Part shown: positions 1 to 5,564 of the stretch, one piece after another
Numbering within the stretch: the stretch's first letter is position 1
How the letters are laid out: each line of letters begins with the position of its first letter
Assembly: GCA_021372185.1 (NCBI GenBank)
Contig: JAJFUY010000274.1
Span: 1 to 7,041 of the forward strand
DNA: 7,041 nucleotides
Direction of reading: 5' to 3'
DNA from: Chlamydiales bacterium
GTDB lineage: Bacteria > Chlamydiota > Chlamydiia > Chlamydiales > FEN-1388
Translations under genes and position numbers: made by a program
Notes under the pieces: model-generated
What the model was told of the DNA's origin: nothing
Seen by the model: only the letters and a program-made list of their open reading frames with translations
Database searches by the model: none

Positions 1-1027
1 TTGAGTGAGTCGTACTGTCATTTTCACGTTCATAATAAAGGGATTCTATGCCATCTATACAGTCATCCAATGGATAAAGGAGTTGCAAAAAGTGAATAAT
101 GAGTGTTTCGAATTCATCATAAACCTGATACTGCATAAAAAAATTCCCGTGGCTGAAGGATGTGAAAAGTTCTGTGATAGCCTTCCAGTCGTTTTTAAAC
201 AAAGGGCTACCTTGTATGATTGAAGGTATAAAGAAGGGTAGCAGGGGCTCTATCTTTTTCAGGCAATTTCTAAAAATTATGCCTCTAGTTGATTCAGAGC
301 TTTTTTGAAGGTCGGGAATCACTGCACGAATTAGGCTTATAGCTTGTAGTATTCTATTCCATGGAGGGGCAATCTGTGGTAATTTCCCAATTACTACCTG
401 TAGCTCCTTTGGTCTTTTTAAAGCGTAGTTTTTTCTATTTCGCACATGAGTGACAGACATTATTCCCGAAGCGGCTAAATGATCAAGTGCTGCCATAATG
501 CTTTTCTTGGAGTAGCCTATTTCAGCAAAATCTGCGTCCGTGAACTGAAGCCTGCTTCTAGTTAACATGTGTGTGAGTGTGTCAGCCTTTGCTCCTGGAC
601 CAAATATAGAGCGGACGCGAAGCATAAGTAGGGAGGGTGAATCCAGTGATGGCAACCGCGATTTACCACTGACTTTTGTGTTGATGGGAATAGCTTGGGC
701 AGTTTCTGGCCACTTCGCAGATGAAATTGAATTTAAGGACGAAGCAAATTGGGAAAAAGTGCGCAATGTGTCCACATCCATATTTTTCAGCAATGTGCGC
801 AGGCGGCTTACCGAAATGCATTCATGATAACGAGATAACCAATCTAACGCTTCTTCAACAAGTCGTGGATCGCATTTTGCTACAAACAGAGTCAAAATAA
901 CAAGTTCTTCCGGCTGTATGAGGCAGTTTTCGTGAAAGCGATCAACTCCTGCTACTCCGAGCTCTTTCCATAAGCTCCAGGCAATACCGGCAATCTGATG
1001 GTCAAATTCACTTTGGAGGCTATTCAT
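1..1027 (-). CDS. Winged-helix partner of a DUF6036-type nucleotidyltransferase (3'-truncated by window edge)
   Basis: I translated this frame from the minus strand. It is open for 342 codons from the ATG at 1027 to the left edge, so the C-terminus is missing. The start is supported by AGGAG at 1034-1038 with a 6-nt spacer. The ATG lies inside the end of the nucleotidyltransferase gene (shared ATGAATAG, 8-bp overlap), so translation is probably coupled. Residues 1-95 are helical and include a DPRLVEEALDWLS...RLRTLL stretch. Residues about 135-203 look like a winged helix: LRVRSIFGPGAKAD, then FTDADFAEIGYSKKSIMAAL (recognition-helix region), then HLAASGIMSV and a basic wing (RNRKNYALKR). From memory this arrangement recurs in uncharacterised proteins next to DUF6036 nucleotidyltransferases. 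It probably binds DNA or its partner protein, for example as an antitoxin or autorepressor. The C-terminal 140 visible residues are not recognised. The gene is certain; the function is inferred. Confidence 0.85.
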   Translation of the reverse strand, partial: MNSLQSEFDHQIAGIAWSLWKELGVAGVDRFHENCLIQPEELVILTLFVAKCDPRLVEEALDWLSRYHECISVSRLRTLLKNMDVDTLRTFSQFASSLNSISSAKWPETAQAIPINTKVSGKSRLPSLDSPSLLMLRVRSIFGPGAKADTLTHMLTRSRLQFTDADFAEIGYSKKSIMAALDHLAASGIMSVTHVRNRKNYALKRPKELQVVIGKLPQIAPPWNRILQAISLIRAVIPDLQKSSESTRGIIFRNCLKKIEPLLPFFIPSIIQGSPLFKNDWKAITELFTSFSHGNFFMQYQVYDEFETLIIHFLQLLYPLDDCIDGIESLYYERENDSTTHS

Positions 1028-1583
1028 GTAATTCTCCTAGATGTAACACTGCTGTCGATAGCTCTTGCTTAAATGGCTCTGATACATCGTGTGTTTTGCA
1101 CCACTGGCTTGCTATTTCAAGCTCTTGCTTAGTGGGGCGTAGTCTCTTGAGATCTTCAAAGTGTTTTGAATTTGGGCCTTGATCGACAGAGGCATAGAGC
1201 TTAAAACAGATTTGGTCGAATCTGCTGGCGCAATAGAGCGTTAATCCACCATATTGTATGGGCTCCAACCGTTCTTGAAAGCCTTCAGGTAGACCCATGA
1301 CCCATAAATCTGTAGGTCCAGAATTGATCCAATCCCGTGGAAGGTTGTACGCAGATCCAATTTCGTTAATTGCTTCTTGCAATGGCTCGGGCAAGGGTCT
1401 GGATGAGATAAGAATGTTATCTTTTATGAGGGCCACTATATCTAGATCTTTAGTGGGGCGAATGATGCATCCTAAGAGCAGTAAAGCGCCTCCTCCAATT
1501 GCTACAACTTCAAATTGCAATTCTTTGTCAGCTAAGTAGGTGCCCAGAGCTTCAAGTGCTTCATCAAGTGTATGTTTTTCCAT
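1020..1583 (-). CDS. Nucleotidyltransferase, DUF6036-like (AbiEii-type fold)
   Basis: The 187-residue protein has the N-terminal signature of the DNA polymerase beta-like nucleotidyltransferase fold. GGGALLLLG begins at residue 30, RPTKDLDIV follows with Asp46 and Asp48 as the metal-binding DxD pair, and Lys128 and the HFEDLKRL segment (Asp144) resemble the later conserved positions of AbiEii-like enzymes. The tail, with QGPNSKHFEDLKRL, CKTHDVSEPF and HLGE, matches my recollection of DUF6036 proteins, and the length is typical. The likely chemistry is transfer of a nucleotide to a protein or RNA target; the target is unknown. AGGA at 1590-1593 lies 6 nt before the ATG. The next gene starts within its last codons, so the two form one unit. 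Related AbiEii/MenA-type enzymes act as toxins, but the gene order here (nucleotidyltransferase first) is the reverse of AbiEi-AbiEii. A toxin role is therefore inference. Confidence 0.85.
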   Translation of the reverse strand: MEKHTLDEALEALGTYLADKELQFEVVAIGGGALLLLGCIIRPTKDLDIVALIKDNILISSRPLPEPLQEAINEIGSAYNLPRDWINSGPTDLWVMGLPEGFQERLEPIQYGGLTLYCASRFDQICFKLYASVDQGPNSKHFEDLKRLRPTKQELEIASQWCKTHDVSEPFKQELSTAVLHLGELHE

Positions 1584-1643
1584 TTATCATCCTAATTCGG
1601 GAACTTTAACTTCGCGATTTGCTACCTTCATCTTAAAATATAG

Positions 1644-1655
1644 AGTAAATTTACT
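1644..1655. promoter_or_regulatory. 12-bp perfect palindrome in the leader of the nucleotidyltransferase gene
   Basis: AGTAAATTTACT is a perfect dyad 61 bp upstream of the nucleotidyltransferase start. On the minus strand it is followed directly by a TATATT hexamer (1637-1642) that could be a -10 box, although no good -35 is visible. A palindrome over a promoter suits an operator for the winged-helix protein encoded in the same unit. An AT-rich 12-mer like this can also arise by chance, so the call is tentative. Confidence 0.3.
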
Positions 1656-1705
1656 GCAAATAGATTTTTTCCCTTGTTAAAAGAGTCGGATCTTTTGACT
1701 ATATA

Positions 1706-1731
1706 AGACGTCCTCTTTACAGAGGACAAAA
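1706..1731 (+). repeat. Left 26-bp terminal inverted repeat, itself a hairpin
   Basis: It contains the stem GTCCTCT (1710-1716) and AGAGGAC (1721-1727) around a TTAC loop. It matches the reverse complement of 1889-1914 at 23 of 26 positions. Confidence 0.85.
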
Positions 1732-1748
1732 ATTCATGTGTATTTGTT

Positions 1749-1772
1749 CCCATAGCAACAAGTTGCTATGGG
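1749..1772 (+). repeat. 11-bp perfect hairpin with AA loop (left arm, hairpin 2)
   Basis: CCCATAGCAAC (1749-1759) pairs exactly with GTTGCTATGGG (1762-1772). The equivalent hairpin in the other arm keeps the CCCA/TGGG base but has a different upper stem. Confidence 0.9.
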
Positions 1773-1784
1773 CTAATCATGGAC

Positions 1785-1840
1785 AAGCACCTAAACGGTG
1801 CTTAAAACGTACTGTACTTAATAGCACCGTTAAGGTGCTA
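1785..1840. repeat. Central inverted pair of AGCACC hairpins around GTACTGTAC
   Basis: AAGCACC (1785-1791) pairs with GGTGCTT (1797-1803), and TAGCACC (1822-1828) pairs with GGTGCTA (1834-1840). The 17-bp hairpin units are reverse complements of each other with one mismatch in the loop. They can therefore form either two small hairpins or one long cruciform, with the GTAC-T-GTAC palindrome at the centre. Confidence 0.85.
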
Positions 1841-1852
1841 GTCTTTGAATAG

Positions 1853-1873
1853 CCCACTGCCAACGGCGGTGGG
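1853..1873 (+). repeat. 9-bp hairpin with one G-U pair (right arm, hairpin 2)
   Basis: CCCACTGCC (1853-1861) pairs with GGCGGTGGG (1865-1873) around an AAC loop. The single non-Watson-Crick position is T1858 against G1868, which is a G-U pair in RNA. Confidence 0.8.
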
Positions 1874-1888
1874 GATGTTGTTAAGTGG

Positions 1889-1914
1889 TTTTGTCCTCGG
1901 TTGAGAGGACGTCT
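1889..1914 (-). repeat. Right 26-bp terminal inverted repeat, itself a hairpin
   Basis: The stem GTCCTC (1893-1898) pairs with GAGGAC (1905-1910) around a GGTTGA loop. Just outside, CGTCT (1910-1914) can also pair with AGACG (1920-1924), an alternative small hairpin at the element border. Confidence 0.8.
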
Positions 1915-2016
1915 CTTCTAGACGATCTATCAACGGCAGATTGCGATTGAAAATTTTACATATTCCATGGAATGACTTTATTTTTGGTTATTCTGTAATA
2001 ATTTTGTTAGTTGGAC
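1915..2016. other. AT-rich non-coding spacer downstream of the phosphatase gene
   Basis: No gene is supported here. The only structure seen is a perfect 12-bp palindrome, ATTCCATGGAAT, at 1962-1973. No hairpin followed by a T-run on the minus strand was found, so no intrinsic terminator for the phosphatase gene can be called. Confidence 0.5.
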
Positions 2017-3279
2017 TCAAGCGAATTTTGACTGGAAATAGTTGTACACTATTTGGTGAATTTCGGCGTAGCGCTCAGGTGAGGGCTTGCTACCTAGTTT
2101 TGGCGCATGTGTCTTTAACTTCCAGTATAGGTTTGATAAATTAAGGTGTGCATTTGGAAGGTCTTGCACCGGTATGTTGTCAATTTCTCGCATAGCTGCA
2201 AGTACATGCACAAACTCACCTGTTCGGCCAACGCCGCCTTGGCAATGGACAGCTATTGGCTTGTGAAGAAAACGTCTTAGCGCTTCTTGTCGTTTCATCA
2301 ATACATCAAATGCCTTAAGGTCTTTAGCATGGTAGTGGTCTTGCCAGTTGACAAAGCGAAGCTGGGTGATTACTCGCTCGTTTTTACCTTCAATAATACG
2401 TATGGAGCGCTCTTCAATACGTGCGCGATAGGGTGTTAAGACTTCTGAGTCCAGAGGTGTATCTGCATGCGCCTTGCGAGCGCTTTTTTCTATATTTGTG
2501 GCAAAAGTACCTTCGTATAGTGTTTCCACCTTTTCGCAAACAAATGTGCACTTGAGTTTTGGCGTGAGCTTTGCAAGCTCTTCTTCTGAACAGTAATCTA
2601 CTGCTTTGTTCCAGTCGCTTAGTGTGTTTAGCTGTACGATAACACCAATATCTTCTTTTAGAACCATGCTCCAATAATCTTCACAGCAGTTATCTTTGTC
2701 ACTTCGAACAGTTCCGCTTGTGCAAATTTTCTGAGATGAGTCATTAGGGTCAAAAGAGGGAATAGTACTGTAGCCAAATGTAGTTTTTGTTTTTTCTGTA
2801 AACGCCTCTTTTCTTTGCTTCATGTCTTTGTCATTTTTGGCTGCAGCATGGAGTTTTGCTTCAACTCTATAGGCATAAAATGGATTTGCCGCTACCTTAT
2901 TATATTCACAAATAAGGCCTAAATCTTCAGGAAATGGGTTATCACGGGTTGCTTTATCACTTTTTGCCAACTCAAAAAGAGCACATATTTTTTTACAAAG
3001 TGGTTTAAGATCTTCAATCTTTTTAATTTCTGCTACAACTTTTTCTAAAAGAAAGCCAGCCACATGTTCTTGTGCTGTATGATTTTGTTTTTCGATACAA
3101 GCAAGAAAAGTGCTTGCAAGAGTAGCCTGTTTTTCACTTGGTATTTTTTTAAAATTATCTTTAAGTGATATTGAAAATAGCGAATGCTTTTCAGTAAACT
3201 TGCCAAAAAATGCATGACGAATAGTTTCGTCAGGGAATATTTCGCATAGCATTGAGAAATGGTTAGATAAAACAGTCAT
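2017..3279 (-). CDS. Classical protein tyrosine phosphatase (eukaryotic-like, probable effector)
   Basis: This 420-residue protein has an unrecognised, Lys-rich helical N-terminal region (about 1-130) and a classical PTP domain in the C-terminal two-thirds. EDYWSMVLKEDIGVIVQLNT aligns with the family's 'FWxMvwe..v.vIVmLt' core. RFVNWQDH is the general-acid loop (W312, Q313, D314), with Gln in place of the usual Pro. HCQGGVGRTG is the P-loop, with nucleophile Cys346, phosphate-binding Arg352 and Thr353. The usual Q-loop glutamines are not recognisable: the matching stretch KPSPERYAEIHQ has Pro and Arg there. It would hydrolyse phosphotyrosine, probably on host proteins, if active. TGGAG at 3285-3289 sits 5 nt before the ATG. 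The gene starts 12 nt after the double-Fic gene, so the two are co-transcribed. No signal peptide is seen, and type III or IV secretion is only inferred. The domain call is firm; activity and target are not. Confidence 0.9.
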   Translation of the reverse strand: MTVLSNHFSMLCEIFPDETIRHAFFGKFTEKHSLFSISLKDNFKKIPSEKQATLASTFLACIEKQNHTAQEHVAGFLLEKVVAEIKKIEDLKPLCKKICALFELAKSDKATRDNPFPEDLGLICEYNKVAANPFYAYRVEAKLHAAAKNDKDMKQRKEAFTEKTKTTFGYSTIPSFDPNDSSQKICTSGTVRSDKDNCCEDYWSMVLKEDIGVIVQLNTLSDWNKAVDYCSEEELAKLTPKLKCTFVCEKVETLYEGTFATNIEKSARKAHADTPLDSEVLTPYRARIEERSIRIIEGKNERVITQLRFVNWQDHYHAKDLKAFDVLMKRQEALRRFLHKPIAVHCQGGVGRTGEFVHVLAAMREIDNIPVQDLPNAHLNLSNLYWKLKTHAPKLGSKPSPERYAEIHQIVYNYFQSKFA

Positions 3280-3291
3280 AATAGCTCCATA

Positions 3292-5469
3292 TTAAAAGCC
3301 TAATGTGGCTTTGTGTAGTTGTGTCCAAGGGATGAGGTGGTCTCGTAAATAGTCGGTAAAGGCAACTTGGTTTCTTACCCCTTTGTCTACCGCTTGCATG
3401 TAGGCATTTTCGTTGTTAATTACTACGGGTCCTATCCTGCCAAGGCGCAGCATTGCGTTCATGAGGATTCGGGCTAGGCGGCCATTGGCATCGCTAAAGG
3501 CCCAGATGCGCGCAATTTGCATGTGCACAAAGCTTGCAAGGTCAATATAATCAATTTGTCCAGTCGTCGTAAGGCGATCGTAGAGTTGTATTGCAAATAC
3601 GGCCATTTCGTGTTCTACTTTATGTGGAGGAGGGGTTACGTAGGCAACACGATCCCAAAGTTGAGCTTCTTGATATGAGAGCCTTCCTAAATGCGTCACA
3701 TCCTGTTGGACGTGAGTATAAGAAGCTGCAAAAATGGTAAATTCCTCGTCAGAAAGTAGTTGCTTGGCTCGTGCTCCGAGCATTTCTGGCTGTGCTAGCG
3801 GGTCGACAATCATCCACGAAGTACGAAATTTGCCTGGTGTCACGGGCTCATTATCTACTGTGCCTTCAGTAAGCAGTTTGTGTATGTGCTGTATAGTCTC
3901 AATGGTTTTGCCTGCAGTTTGTTTGAAGTGCTGCATGTTTTGGGCAATCAACTCCTCAACATATGTTAGGGCAGTGATGTAGTTGGAATACTTTTTTGGG
4001 TTGATTTTGAAATTCATTTTTTTGCTTTGACAATCAACAGGCATAGTAACAGAGATCCCTTTTTCACTAAACGTATCGGCTGATTCATGTTGCAATAAGA
4101 ATGTTTTCATTTTTGGGTCTTTTAGCTGTGCAGCAATTGTTTGGTCGCACTGTAGTAGGCTTAAAGGCGGATTTTCAATCACACATGCATGAGCGCCACC
4201 TTGTACCAGCTGCATGCCGGGAAATAAGTAGCGAGCTTGAACCGCGTGGTCAAGAGAGTTTTGGGACATAGTACAAGCAGGAGGAATAGCGTTAAGAGTG
4301 TTCATGTGAGCATTTGTCCACTCAAGCTGATCGCGTAAGTACTTTGTAAATACTTCTGGGTTGTTTGTGCTCAACCGAGTGGCAACTGCGTAGCGTTCAT
4401 AGTCATGAAACACTACAGCTGGTAGATTGCCTATTGTGAGGATGGTATTGGTTAATAACCTAGCAAGCCTGCCAACTCCGGCTGGAAAAGGAGAAATGAG
4501 AGTAAGCTTGGCATGCGCAAAGCTTGCGTGGTCGATGTAGTCGCCCCCTTGCTGCATGCGTTGTTGTAGCTCTTGAGCAAATGCGAGCATCGCCTGTTCA
4601 ATTTCACTAAAATCAATAGGGATATAAAAAACTTTATTCCAAATAGCGCGCTCTTTTTCGGTTAATGAGTCTATAACTCCCGGGCGGCTCTGTCTGGTTA
4701 TTGAGTTGGCATAGATCTCATAGTCTTCATTTGAAAGATACTTTTTTGCAATTTCTGATGTGGTTAAATGCGTTCTATACGTAGAAACAATTTTTAGTGT
4801 CTTGTCTCGATAAGTGCCTCTTGGAACATAGCGTGATTCAGGCAGGTCATTTACTAAAATCTCGTGTAATTTTTTGAGTGTGCTTATGATAGATGCCGGA
4901 CTATCTTGTAGTGCATTGGCATCTTTTAAAAGGAGATCTTGAGCATAGTGCATGGCCTTTTCATAATTTTCAAGCCTTCGGGGCTGTAACATAAAGGTAA
5001 ATGGAATAAGCGTTCCATCAGCTTGTACTCCATAGCGAATAACGCCATGTTCCGTATAGCCTTTTTGAAGTTCTGCCTCAGTAAAATGCATAACTCGCTT
5101 GTCATCTTTATTTACCATGAGGTTTGTGAGGATATGGCTAGCCTGTAGGTTGCATATGTTTAGAGTATCAAGAGCTACATTTGTACTACATCCAGCAGTA
5201 CCTTGCCTTGCAAGCTGTAGCCCGGGCTTCATAAACCTTGACATATAGTCAGGAAACGGCCTAAAGGGCTCTAGGGCTGGATTGCCGGCAACTAATTGGG
5301 GGACTCTAACGGTAACGCTAAAAAGTAAAGATATTTTAGCTATTTGCCAGAGGCTAGAGCTAAGCTTATTAAACGTGCGACCGAGGAAAGAAAAACAGCC
5401 TGATTTTTCAGCTTTTTGCTCGGCAACATCAGACAATGATTTATTAAAAGAAGGTATGCGTGAAGACAT
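3292..5469 (-). CDS. Tandem double Fic-fold protein lacking both catalytic histidines
   Basis: The 725-residue protein is an internal duplication with a period of about 330 residues. PGLQL (82-86) recurs as PGMQL (417-421), the flap segment RGTYR (217-221) as PGKFR (545-549), and SPFPAGVGRLAR (326-337) as WAFSDANGRLAR (656-667). These last two align with the Fic motif HxFx(D/E)GNGRxxR, and the following helices are also Fic-like. Active Fic enzymes use the His to transfer AMP or related groups. Here it is Ser326 in copy 1 and Trp656 in copy 2. Copy 1 also has Ala330 for the acidic residue and Val332 for Asn, whereas copy 2 keeps D660, N662, G663, R664 and R667. Copy 2 may still bind a nucleotide; canonical AMPylation looks unlikely for either. 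Residues about 36-60 are hydrophobic. The start has AGGG 7 nt upstream. It is flanked by two phosphatase genes, which suggests a pseudoenzyme scaffold or regulator among effectors. Confidence 0.88.
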   Translation of the reverse strand: MSSRIPSFNKSLSDVAEQKAEKSGCFSFLGRTFNKLSSSLWQIAKISLLFSVTVRVPQLVAGNPALEPFRPFPDYMSRFMKPGLQLARQGTAGCSTNVALDTLNICNLQASHILTNLMVNKDDKRVMHFTEAELQKGYTEHGVIRYGVQADGTLIPFTFMLQPRRLENYEKAMHYAQDLLLKDANALQDSPASIISTLKKLHEILVNDLPESRYVPRGTYRDKTLKIVSTYRTHLTTSEIAKKYLSNEDYEIYANSITRQSRPGVIDSLTEKERAIWNKVFYIPIDFSEIEQAMLAFAQELQQRMQQGGDYIDHASFAHAKLTLISPFPAGVGRLARLLTNTILTIGNLPAVVFHDYERYAVATRLSTNNPEVFTKYLRDQLEWTNAHMNTLNAIPPACTMSQNSLDHAVQARYLFPGMQLVQGGAHACVIENPPLSLLQCDQTIAAQLKDPKMKTFLLQHESADTFSEKGISVTMPVDCQSKKMNFKINPKKYSNYITALTYVEELIAQNMQHFKQTAGKTIETIQHIHKLLTEGTVDNEPVTPGKFRTSWMIVDPLAQPEMLGARAKQLLSDEEFTIFAASYTHVQQDVTHLGRLSYQEAQLWDRVAYVTPPPHKVEHEMAVFAIQLYDRLTTTGQIDYIDLASFVHMQIARIWAFSDANGRLARILMNAMLRLGRIGPVVINNENAYMQAVDKGVRNQVAFTDYLRDHLIPWTQLHKATLGF

Positions 5470-5512
5470 TAGATAGCCCTAAAGTCAAGATAATTAATGA
5501 TTAAGGCCATAC

Positions 5513-5542
5513 ATGATAGGGTAGGTGTCGAGTAATATTCAA
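5513..5542 (-). promoter_or_regulatory. Candidate sigma70-type promoter for the double-Fic/phosphatase genes
   Basis: On the minus strand TTGAAT (5537-5542) and TATCAT (5513-5518) are separated by 18 bp, matching -35 and -10 consensus at 4 and 5 of 6 positions. Transcription would begin near 5506, about 37 nt before the Fic start codon. It lies in the 95-bp gap after the LRR-phosphatase gene, where no terminator is evident, so read-through from upstream is also possible. Confidence 0.4.
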
Positions 5543-5564
5543 TATTAATGCGAGCTGTTTGATC

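Larger units (their letters stand above)
1706..1914. repeat. 209-bp quasi-palindromic element with six hairpins (MITE-like or structured RNA)
   Basis: The two ends are inverted repeats of 26 bp matching at 23 positions (1706-1731 against 1889-1914). The symmetry continues inward: TGGGCTA (1769-1775) pairs with TAGCCCA (1850-1856), the AGCACC hairpin at 1785-1803 is mirrored at 1822-1840, and the axis falls on GTACTGTAC (1809-1817). The element is therefore two diverged inverted arms of about 100 bp. Each arm contains three local hairpins in the same order: a GTCCTC stem, a CCCA...TGGG stem and an AGCACC stem. It encodes nothing apparent and lies between the 3' end of the phosphatase gene and the leader of the nucleotidyltransferase gene. 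No clear target-site duplication flanks it and no hairpin is followed by a T-run. Possible identities are a non-autonomous transposable repeat, a dispersed palindromic repeat or a structured RNA; the sequence alone does not decide. Confidence 0.85.

Noticed and set aside
567..827. Plus-strand open frame of 86 codons
   Set aside because: It lies wholly inside the winged-helix partner gene on the other strand, whose translation shows recognisable family-like motifs. No ribosome binding site supports it.
1706..1731. Terminal hairpins as intrinsic terminators
   Set aside because: The stems are followed by A-runs rather than T-runs in the outward or downstream sense, so they do not fit the canonical terminator form.
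1706..1914. CRISPR array
   Set aside because: The repeated units are inverted and mirrored, not regularly spaced direct repeats, and there are no spacer-like segments.
1962..1973. ATTCCATGGAAT palindrome as a regulatory site or terminator
   Set aside because: It lies downstream of a gene end with no promoter beside it. The dyad has no loop or T-run, and one 12-bp palindrome is weak evidence.
1941..2144. Plus-strand open frame of 67 codons starting in the intergenic spacer
   Set aside because: Most of it overlaps the C-terminal coding part of the phosphatase in antisense. It begins with a non-ATG codon and has no clear Shine-Dalgarno.
2414..2674. Minus-strand 86-codon frame inside the phosphatase gene
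   Set aside because: It is an out-of-frame, Arg-rich shadow of the PTP coding sequence.
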